From positions 1 through 7,213 of the forward strand of contig JAEYNO010000335.1 of NCBI GenBank assembly GCA_023412515.1: a stretch of 7,213 bases of DNA, read 5' to 3'. This DNA comes from Actinomycetes bacterium. GTDB lineage: Bacteria; Actinomycetota; Actinomycetes; Actinomycetales; Cellulomonadaceae. Positions 1 to 5,107 of the stretch are shown here, one piece after another. The position numbers and the translations under genes were made by a program. A model generated the notes under the pieces. It saw only the letters and a program-made list of their open reading frames with translations. It was not told where the DNA came from and did no database searches. Position 1 is the stretch's first letter. The number at the start of each line of letters is the position of its first letter.

Positions 1-297
1 GTGCACGACGCCGCGGTGCCCGCGCCGCAGCGCGATGCCCGCGCCGAGCCCCCCGAGCACCGACGTGACGAGCGCGACGCCCGCGACGAGCAGCCAGGCG
101 GCCTCGCCGCGGGCGGCGAGCACGAGCAGCGCGACGAGCACGGTCGTCACCGCGGGGAGGGTCAGGACGCCGAGTGCCACCCCGAGCAGCGGGCCGCGCC
201 ACACGTCGCCGGCCCACCGGTCGGCGAGGCGGTCGTGCGTGACGCCGGGCGCGTACGGGGGGCTGTCGTCGGGGGTGCGCGGTCGCTCCTGGGTCAT
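1..297 (-). CDS. small membrane protein of unknown function (N-terminal part, cut by window edge)
   Basis: Reading down from the ATG at 297-295, the frame stays open for 99 codons to base 1, so the C-terminus lies outside the window. The protein starts MTQERPRTPDDSPPYAPG, a polar Pro/Asp-rich cytoplasmic-looking tail. Two hydrophobic stretches follow, at about residues 37-62 and 66-90, separated by a short ARGE turn, and then a basic RRGHR segment. This looks like two transmembrane helices joined by a tight loop. I do not recognise a family and assign no function. The start is supported by a TAGCGT -10-like box exactly 7 nt upstream, which would give a leaderless mRNA. The gene is divergent from the amidohydrolase across a 157-bp gap. 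Confidence 0.72.
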   Translation of the reverse strand, partial: MTQERPRTPDDSPPYAPGVTHDRLADRWAGDVWRGPLLGVALGVLTLPAVTTVLVALLVLAARGEAAWLLVAGVALVTSVLGGLGAGIALRRGHRGVVH

Positions 298-310
298 GGC
301 GGCCACGCTA
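298..310 (-). promoter_or_regulatory. putative -10 box (TAGCGT) for a leaderless transcript of the membrane protein gene
   Basis: On the minus strand TAGCGT (310-305) fits the TANNNT -10 pattern of actinobacterial housekeeping promoters. It is followed by 7 nt and then the ATG, so transcription would begin at or next to the start codon. No clear -35 box and no Shine-Dalgarno sequence are visible. The assignment rests on motif and spacing only. Confidence 0.5.
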
Positions 311-441
311 ACCGGGTCGGACGATCCGGACATCCGCCCGGCGGGTGTCCCGCGGCGACCTCCACGCACCCCACACACCGCGTCGGGGCCGGCGCCGCAC
401 AGGCCGTGGCCGGTCCGCGCACGACGGGTCACGACCAGGGC

Positions 442-447
442 CATGAT
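442..447 (+). promoter_or_regulatory. possible -10 box (CATGAT) placing a leaderless start at 455
   Basis: CATGAT matches TATAAT at four of six positions and ends 7 nt before the ATG at 455. The same 7-nt gap separates the -10-like box from the start codon in the divergent gene. It overlaps the alternative ATG codons at 443 and 446, which would argue against those as starts. There is no convincing -35 box, so this is weak support. Confidence 0.35.
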
Positions 448-454
448 GGACGTC

Positions 455-1771
455 ATGCCCGAGCAGACCCGCAGCACCGTCACGTCCCCGTCGTCCACCT
501 CCCGCGCCGCCGCACCCGGCCGGCTGCCGATCGGCACGGCCCGCGGGTCGGTCGCGGTCGTCGGCGGGTACGTCGTGCCGGTCGCGTCGGAGCCGATCGC
601 GGACGCGACCGTGCTGGTCGAGGACGGCGTCGTGACGGCCGTCGGCACGGACGTCGTCGTGCCGGACGGCGTGCGGGTGGTCGACGCGCGCGGGCGCTGG
701 GTGCTGCCGGGGTTCGTCGAGGCTCACGCGCACATGGGCGTCTGGGAGGAGGCGCAGGGCTGGGCCGGCGAGGACGCGAACGAGATGACGTCGCCCGACG
801 GGTCGGCGCTGCGCGCGATCGACGCGGTCAACGTCGAGGACGAGGGCTTCCGCGACGCGCTCGTGGGCGGTGTGACGTCGGCCGTCGTGAAGCCCGGCTC
901 GGGCAACCCGATCGGCGGGCGGACGGTCGCGATCAAGACGTGGGGCGGGCGCACGGTCGACGAGCAGGTGATCCGGCACGACGTGTCGGTGAAGTCGGCG
1001 CTGGGCGAGAACCCCAAGCGCGTGTACGGCGAGCGCAAGCAGCTCCCGTCGACGCGTCTGGGCGTAGCGGCCGTGATCCGCAAGGCGTTCGTCGACGCGC
1101 AGACGTACGCGGCCCGGCGCGACGCGGCGGCCGCGAAGAGCGAGCCGTTCGAGCGTGATCTCGGCAAGGAGACGCTCGCGGCGGTGCTCGCGGGCGAGCT
1201 CGCGTGGGACCAGCACACGCACCGCGCCGACGACATCGCGACCGCGCTGCGGCTGGCCGACGAGTTCGGGTACCGGCTCGTGGTGAACCACGGCACCGAC
1301 GCGGCGTCCATCGCGGACGTGCTGGCCGAGCGCGACGTGCCGGTGATCTTCGGCCCGATGTTCACGGCGCGCTCCAAGGTCGAGCTGCGCGACCGCGCGA
1401 TCGAGAACCTCGGCATGCTGGCGCGGGCGGGTGTGCGCGTGGCGATCACGACCGACCACCCCGTGGTGCCGATCAACTTCCTGGTGCACCAGGCGTCCCT
1501 CGCCGTGAAGGAGGGCCTGGACCGCGAGACCGCGCTGCGGGCGCTGACCGTGAACCCGGCGCAGTTCCTGGGCCTCGACGACCGCGTCGGGTCGCTCACG
1601 CCCGGGCTCGACGGCGACGTGGTCGTGTGGTCGGGCGACCCGCTCGACGTGACGTCGCGCGCCGAGCACGTGTTCGTCACGGGCACCGAGGTCTACACGT
1701 GGGACCCCGACGCGCGCGGCGGGCTCGGGGCCGGGCGGGTCCGCGAGCGCGGCGAGCGGTTCACGGCCTGA
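455..1771 (+). CDS. metal-dependent amidohydrolase (imidazolonepropionase-like, COG1228 type)
   Basis: The 438-residue cytoplasmic protein has the composite-sheet N-terminus and TIM-barrel hydrolase layout of the amidohydrolase superfamily. Putative metal and catalytic residues are visible. HAHMG after strand 1 gives His91 and His93, HTHRADD gives His254 and His256, VVNHG gives His279, and TTDHPV gives Asp334. The blocks KPGSGNPIGG (from Lys146) and ENPKRVYGE (185-193) are typical of the imidazolonepropionase-like subgroup often annotated only as 'amidohydrolase'. The C-terminal part (NPAQFLGLDDRVGSLTPGLDGDVVVWSGDP) is the usual return to the small beta domain. Length is normal for the family. 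The frame is open back to base 35, but homology-like sequence begins only near PIGTARGS, so ATG 455 (or 443) is the likely start. The substrate cannot be read from sequence, and no pathway genes lie beside it. Histidine degradation is unlikely to be its role, since no hut genes are seen. Confidence 0.9.
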   Translation: MPEQTRSTVTSPSSTSRAAAPGRLPIGTARGSVAVVGGYVVPVASEPIADATVLVEDGVVTAVGTDVVVPDGVRVVDARGRWVLPGFVEAHAHMGVWEEAQGWAGEDANEMTSPDGSALRAIDAVNVEDEGFRDALVGGVTSAVVKPGSGNPIGGRTVAIKTWGGRTVDEQVIRHDVSVKSALGENPKRVYGERKQLPSTRLGVAAVIRKAFVDAQTYAARRDAAAAKSEPFERDLGKETLAAVLAGELAWDQHTHRADDIATALRLADEFGYRLVVNHGTDAASIADVLAERDVPVIFGPMFTARSKVELRDRAIENLGMLARAGVRVAITTDHPVVPINFLVHQASLAVKEGLDRETALRALTVNPAQFLGLDDRVGSLTPGLDGDVVVWSGDPLDVTSRAEHVFVTGTEVYTWDPDARGGLGAGRVRERGERFTA

Positions 1772-1794
1772 CGGGCGGCGACGCGCGGGTGTGA

Positions 1795-1836
1795 CGGCGG
1801 GCGGGGTGCCGACGGGCGACCGCGCCCCGACCGCCG
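1795..1836. terminator. bidirectional hairpin terminator between convergent genes
   Basis: Arms 1795-1809 and 1822-1836 pair over 15 positions with one G-A mismatch (1801/1830) and one G-U pair (1807/1824), around a 12-nt loop. It lies in the 88-bp gap between the convergent amidohydrolase and ATPase genes, where it could stop transcripts from both sides. There is no U tract, which is common for high-GC actinobacterial terminators. Confidence 0.6.
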
Positions 1837-1859
1837 GCCCGGCCGTGGGACGACCCGGC

Positions 1860-2603
1860 TCAGTCGGTCAGCACGTGCCGCAGGTACCGCTCGGGTGCGT
1901 CGAGGAACCCGCGCCACGACGTCACGAGGTCGAGTTCGTCCCACGCGCACGCGCGCAGGCCCCACTCCCCGACCTCGTAGACGGTGGCGCCGGGCAGCGC
2001 CGCGAGCAGCGGCGAGTGCGTCGACAGGATCACCTGGGAGTCGTTGCGCACCAGGTCGTGCAGGTGCTGCAGCAGCGCGAGGCTGCCCGTGAACGACAGC
2101 GCGGACTCGGGCTCGTCGAGCACGTACAGGCCCGGGTGCTTCATCCGGGAGCCGATGAGCTCGAGGAACGACTCGCCGTGCGACAACGCGTGGAACTCGG
2201 GGTCGCGGGCAGTGGGGTGCTCGTCGAGGTACGTGTAGAAGCCGTGCATCGTCTCGGCTCGCAGGAAGAACCCCCGCCGTGGCGCGCCCGCCCCGCGGAC
2301 CAGCCGGACGTCGTGCGCGAACCCCGACTCGGTCGCCCTGGTGCGGTGCATCGACCCGGTCGAGCCACCCTCCGCCGCCATGCCGAACGTCGTCGCGATC
2401 CCCTCGACGAGCGTCGACTTGCCCGCGCCGTTCTCGCCGACCAGCACCGTCGCCGAGCCCAGGTCCCACCCGTGCTCCAGCACCTGCCGCACCGCCGGCA
2501 CGCTCAGGTGCCAGTCACCGCCGCGCTCACCGTCGAGCCGGGGATCCCCCGCCTCGACGCGACGCACCGGCAACGTGCTCCACGGACCCGTGCGCGCGAC
2601 CAT
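1860..2603 (-). CDS. stand-alone ABC-type AAA family ATPase (COG3910-like)
   Basis: The 247-residue soluble protein shows a complete set of ABC-type ATPase motifs: Walker A GENGAGKST (56-64), signature-like LSHGES (140-145), Walker B LYVLDEPES with catalytic Glu (159-167), and the switch/H-loop STHSP (from 194). There are no membrane segments and no fused nuclease or transport domain. Its order and size resemble small predicted ATPases of the COG3910/AAA_21-like type, whose cellular role is poorly known. ATG 2603 is preferred to the GTG at 2630. It leaves an N-terminus starting MVARTGPWSTLPVRRVE that runs directly into the fold, and a G-rich GGTGGG sequence lies a few bases upstream. The gene is alone: it converges with the amidohydrolase and is divergent from the tRNA gene. 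No partner nuclease or permease is visible, so I assign only ATP binding and hydrolysis. Confidence 0.87.
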   Translation of the reverse strand: MVARTGPWSTLPVRRVEAGDPRLDGERGGDWHLSVPAVRQVLEHGWDLGSATVLVGENGAGKSTLVEGIATTFGMAAEGGSTGSMHRTRATESGFAHDVRLVRGAGAPRRGFFLRAETMHGFYTYLDEHPTARDPEFHALSHGESFLELIGSRMKHPGLYVLDEPESALSFTGSLALLQHLHDLVRNDSQVILSTHSPLLAALPGATVYEVGEWGLRACAWDELDLVTSWRGFLDAPERYLRHVLTD

Positions 2604-2666
2604 GCGCCCAGCCCACCACGACCCGCCCACACGACGCGCGCCCGCGCTGGGTACGCAGGGAGGCGT

Positions 2667-2695
2667 CCGACGGCACCGTCGTCCTCGGCTAGACT
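2667..2695 (+). promoter_or_regulatory. promoter of tRNA-Ser gene
   Basis: TAGACT at 2690-2695 is a good actinobacterial -10 box. Seventeen bases upstream, CCGACG at 2667-2672 keeps the GAC core of TTGACA. The -10 box ends 41 bp before the mature tRNA, leaving a 5' leader of roughly 34 nt for RNase P to remove. Confidence 0.6.
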
Positions 2696-2736
2696 CCTAC
2701 CCGCAGCGCGCCCGCCCGGCGGGAGCGTCGCAGCCT

Positions 2737-2821
2737 GGAGGATTCGCCTAGTGGCCTATGGCGCACGCTTGGAAAGCGTGTTGGGTTCACGCCCTCGGGG
2801 GTTCGAATCCCCCATCCTCCG
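2737..2821 (+). tRNA. tRNA-Ser (anticodon GGA)
   Basis: A complete class II cloverleaf can be drawn. The acceptor stem is GGAGGAT (2737-2743) with ATCCTCC (2814-2820). The D stem is GCC/GGC (2746-2748 with 2760-2762). The anticodon stem is CACGC/GCGTG (2764-2768 with 2776-2780) around the loop TTGGAAA, so the anticodon is GGA at 2771-2773. A long variable arm (2781-2796, GGG/CCC paired) marks it as a serine isotype. The T arm is GGGGG-TTCGAAT-CCCCC (2797-2813) and the discriminator base is G at 2821. It should read UCC and UCU codons. The 3' CCA is not fully encoded (CCG follows), so CCA must be added after transcription. Confidence 0.96.
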
Positions 2822-2826
2822 CCGAC

Positions 2827-2868
2827 ACCGACGGCCCCGTCCCGCTCACGCGGGTCGGGGCCGTCGGT
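2827..2868. terminator. strong hairpin terminator after tRNA-Ser, probably shared with the opposing gene
   Basis: Arms 2827-2839 and 2856-2868 are perfectly complementary over 13 bp. After one T-T mismatch they continue as a 5-bp CCCGC/GCGGG stem with a TCAC loop (2846-2849). The hairpin begins 5 nt past the tRNA discriminator base. It also lies 31 bp beyond the stop codon of the minus-strand surface protein gene, so it can serve both converging transcripts. No U tract follows on either side. Confidence 0.8.
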
Positions 2869-2899
2869 CGTGCGGGGCCTCGCGGCCGGGCAGCGCAGG

Positions 2900-4873
2900 T
2901 CAGCGCGGGGCGCCCACCCGCACCCCGGCGGCGCCGACGACGAGCAGCAGCGCGACCACCGCGAGCAGCGCCGTCGCGTCCCCCGCGCCGGTCGTCGCGA
3001 GCGCCGCGGTGGCGGCCACCGGGGCGGCAGGAGCGGCAGTCGCGACCGGAACGGCCGGTGCCGCACCGGTCGCGGTCACGGTGACCCCCACGCGGGCGAC
3101 CTCCGCACCGTCGAGCAGGACGACGACCGAGTGCGCGCCGAGGGTCGTGCCGGCGGGCAACGTGACCGTGGCGCGCAGGACGCCCTGCGACGACGAGCGG
3201 ACCGTGCCGAGCGCGACGGGCGTGGAGTGCAGCTCGAGCGCGTAGTCGGTGTCGGGCAGCAGGCCCCACACCTCGACGGTCACGGTGGAGCCGGTGACGA
3301 CCACGGGCTGCGAGACGGCCGCGGTGGCCGCGGCGATCGTCCCGCTCGGGGCCGACGCGATGACGTAGGGCTGGTAGCCCTCGGCGTGCGCGGTGACCTC
3401 GACGTACACGCTCTCGCCGACGAGAGTGGCCGTCGGCCGCAGCGTGGCACCGGTCTCGCCGGCCACGGGCGTGCCGTCGGCGAGGAACCACCGGTACGTG
3501 AGCGACTGCGGGCGCGGCGTCCACGCGGACGTGTCGAGCGTCGCGGTGAGCGTGCCCGTGAGGACGTGGTGACCCGTGAGCACGGGCGCGGCACCGGGCG
3601 CGAACGACGCGAGCGAGACGGTGCGCGTGTAGTCGGATCCGAGGGTCACGTAGTCGTGGTGGCCGGGTGCGCGCAGCGTCGCGACCACGTAGAGCGGCTG
3701 CCCGACCAGGTCGAGCCCGGGCGTGAACCTCGCGGACGTCGCACCGGCGACCGGCGTGCCGTCGGTGCGGTACCACTGGAAGTCCACCGACGCGGGCGCG
3801 GGCGTCGTGCCCGCGACGTCGAGCGACGCCGTGAACGACGTGCCGAGGACGCCCGAGCCCGTCACGACGGGGCGGCCGACCCCCTCGAAGGACGCGGGGC
3901 TCACGGTCGCGGAGTAGTCCGAGCCGAGGGTGACGAAGTCCTGGTGGCCCGGCGCGCGCAGCGTCGCGGTGACGTACAGCGGCTCGCCGAGCAGGTCGAG
4001 CCCGGGCGTGAACGTCGCGGACGTCGCACCGGCGACCGGCGTGCCGTCGGTGCGGTACCACTGGAAGTCGACCGACGCGGGCGCGGGCGTCGTGCCCGCG
4101 ACGTCGAGCGACGCCGTGAACGGCGAGCCGACGACGCCCGTCCCCGTGACCGTCGGACGCGCGACGCCCGTGAACGAGCCGAGGTGGACCGTCGTGGACG
4201 CGGTCGAGGTCTGCGTGTTGTCGGCGTACCCGGAGCGCGACGCGGTGGCGACGACGTAGAAGGTCGAGCCGATGTCGTCGACCGTCGGGACGTAGGTGGC
4301 GGTGCCGGACGCGACGACCGCGTCGACGGGGTACCGGTGCCACACGTACCCGACGTCGTCCGGGGTCGGCGACCACGCACCCGTGCCGCCGACCGTGAGC
4401 GGCTCGCCGACGACGCCCGACCCGGTGACGGCGAGCGCGGGGACGGCGTCGAAGCCGCGCAGCGCGACGGCACCGGTGAGGTTCGTGCCGATCGCGTAGA
4501 GCTCGCCGTTCGCGCCGCGCAGCAGCACGTCGGCGTAGAGCGAGCGGCCGAGGTCGGCGACGGTCGGCGTGTAGTCGGTGGCGGGCGACTCGAGCGTCGC
4601 GCGCGGCGTGCCGTCCGCCCAGTGCCACGAGACCCGGTAGGTGTCGACGGCGGGAGCGACGTCCATGCCGGCGAACGACACCGACAGCGGCGTCCCGACC
4701 CACGCGGACGACGCGATGGACGGCGACCCGACCACCGAGAAGCCGGCGGCGGTCGCCGGGGCCGCGCCGAGCAGCAGGGCGGGGACCGCGAGCGCGGCGG
4801 CGACCATGCCGCTCAGGACGCGTCGCAGCCGACGGGCGGGCGCGGCGTGCGGGCGGTGGTGACGGACGTGCAC
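2900..4873 (-). CDS. secreted, sortase-anchored surface protein with five Ig-like repeats
   Basis: The 657-residue protein has a signal peptide (basic residues 1-22, hydrophobic core about 23-38, likely cleavage after ATAA at 40-43). Five repeats of about 95 residues follow: roughly 44-145, 146-240, 241-335, 336-430 and 431-522. They share the pattern V(T)GxGxVG-(S/T)-(F/L)TA, a (Q/R)W(Y/F) core, DGTPVAGAT, then YV-ATA-xGY. This is the Ig-like repeat common in actinobacterial wall and secreted proteins. A different Ig-like domain (523-603, with LELHSTPVALGTV) precedes an Ala/Pro linker, LATTG (625-629), a hydrophobic helix (about 635-650) and a short Arg-containing tail. That layout is a cell-wall sorting signal. 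The start is GTG 4873, with a GGGAG Shine-Dalgarno 5 nt upstream; the open frame back to 4933 would cross the -10 box. No catalytic domain is seen, so adhesion or a structural role is inferred. Confidence 0.88.
   Translation of the reverse strand: MHVRHHRPHAAPARRLRRVLSGMVAAALAVPALLLGAAPATAAGFSVVGSPSIASSAWVGTPLSVSFAGMDVAPAVDTYRVSWHWADGTPRATLESPATDYTPTVADLGRSLYADVLLRGANGELYAIGTNLTGAVALRGFDAVPALAVTGSGVVGEPLTVGGTGAWSPTPDDVGYVWHRYPVDAVVASGTATYVPTVDDIGSTFYVVATASRSGYADNTQTSTASTTVHLGSFTGVARPTVTGTGVVGSPFTASLDVAGTTPAPASVDFQWYRTDGTPVAGATSATFTPGLDLLGEPLYVTATLRAPGHQDFVTLGSDYSATVSPASFEGVGRPVVTGSGVLGTSFTASLDVAGTTPAPASVDFQWYRTDGTPVAGATSARFTPGLDLVGQPLYVVATLRAPGHHDYVTLGSDYTRTVSLASFAPGAAPVLTGHHVLTGTLTATLDTSAWTPRPQSLTYRWFLADGTPVAGETGATLRPTATLVGESVYVEVTAHAEGYQPYVIASAPSGTIAAATAAVSQPVVVTGSTVTVEVWGLLPDTDYALELHSTPVALGTVRSSSQGVLRATVTLPAGTTLGAHSVVVLLDGAEVARVGVTVTATGAAPAVPVATAAPAAPVAATAALATTGAGDATALLAVVALLLVVGAAGVRVGAPR
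2987..3001 (-). other. LATTG sorting motif (LAxTG, class E sortase type)
   Basis: The codons at 3001-2987 encode Leu-Ala-Thr-Thr-Gly, followed by a hydrophobic helix and a basic tail. LAxTG in place of LPxTG is the established motif of class E sortases in high-GC actinobacteria. Cleavage between Thr and Gly would join the protein to the peptidoglycan. The sortase gene itself is not in this window. Confidence 0.75.
3584..4153 (-). repeat. two tandem 285-bp in-frame repeats (Ig-like repeats 3 and 4)
   Basis: Units 4153-3869 and 3868-3584 are each exactly 95 codons and encode proteins identical at about 76 of 95 residues. Within them, 3730-3837 and 4015-4122 (108 bp) differ at only one base, a synonymous C/G change. 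The flanking parts of the units are clearly more diverged. The other repeats in the protein keep the pattern but not the nucleotide sequence. Confidence 0.92.
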
Positions 4874-4878
4874 GAGGG

Positions 4879-4918
4879 CTCCCGGGCGTGGGGCGGGCGG
4901 GGTCGGGGACACGCTAGG
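4879..4918 (-). promoter_or_regulatory. -10 box and Shine-Dalgarno of the surface protein gene
   Basis: On the minus strand TAGCGT (4918-4913) is a -10-like box. Transcription would start near 4906, giving a leader of about 32 nt. GGGAG at 4883-4879 is a good ribosome binding site 5 nt before the GTG at 4873. This decides the start: the longer frame to 4933 would begin upstream of the promoter. Confidence 0.6.
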
Positions 4919-4925
4919 TGGCGAC

Positions 4926-4935
4926 CGGTGCACCG
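4926..4935. promoter_or_regulatory. CGGTGCACCG palindrome in the surface protein promoter, possible operator
   Basis: This is a perfect 10-bp palindrome directly upstream of the TAGCGT -10 box, in the spacer or -35 zone of that promoter. A repressor bound there would block it. A single short palindrome in GC-rich DNA may also be chance. Confidence 0.25.
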
Positions 4936-5107
4936 CCCCGACGCCCGCAGCACTTCACCCGTCCGGCCCGACCGGCTCGCCCGGGCACGGGTCATTCCTC
5001 CCGGTCCGGCGGCGGGTGAAAACGACCGAGGGGTCGGGGCGCCGTCTCACGGCTGCGACCCGTGCGCACCACAGCCGGGCCACAGCCCCGCTCGGCACGG
5101 TCGACGC

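Noticed and set aside
35..454. Upstream in-frame extension of the amidohydrolase back to an ATG at 35
   Set aside because: The extension overlaps the divergent membrane protein gene in antisense, has Ser/Arg/Pro-rich composition typical of out-of-frame GC-rich DNA, and contains no family sequence. The start at 455 (or 443) fits the family length.
1..1158. Long plus-strand open frame of 385 codons over the left part
   Set aside because: It is Arg/Gly/Ala-rich nonsense, antisense to one gene and out of frame with the amidohydrolase, which has clear motifs in another frame.
308..1669. Long minus-strand open frame opposite the amidohydrolase
   Set aside because: It is rich in Arg, His and Val with no motifs, the usual shadow of a GC-rich gene on the other strand.
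1860..2603. The ATPase as part of an antiphage system (OLD-like or retron-associated)
   Set aside because: No TOPRIM or other nuclease domain is fused to it, and no effector gene is beside it. The neighbours are housekeeping-like.
2737..2900. tRNA-Ser 3' end as an integration site of a mobile element
   Set aside because: No integrase, no second copy of the tRNA 3' end and no change in composition were seen. The following sequence is a terminator and a resident-looking gene.
3584..4153. CRISPR-like or mobile repeat
   Set aside because: The repeats are in-frame 95-codon units encoding Ig-like domains, with no spacers and no inverted ends.
2787..4703. 638-codon minus-strand frame overlapping the surface protein
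   Set aside because: It is in another frame of the same strand, runs through the terminator and tRNA, and is Arg/His-rich. The frame with signal peptide, repeats and LATTG is the true one.
4874..4933. Longer N-terminus of the surface protein from the GTG at 4933
   Set aside because: It would start upstream of the TAGCGT box and lacks a ribosome binding site, while GTG 4873 has GGGAG at ideal spacing and gives a normal signal peptide.
2870..5107. Open frame upstream of the CotH-like gene giving a 1324-residue fusion
   Set aside because: The first 746 codons are Arg/Gly/Asp-rich antisense of the surface protein. The real protein begins with a clean lipoprotein signal at 5108.
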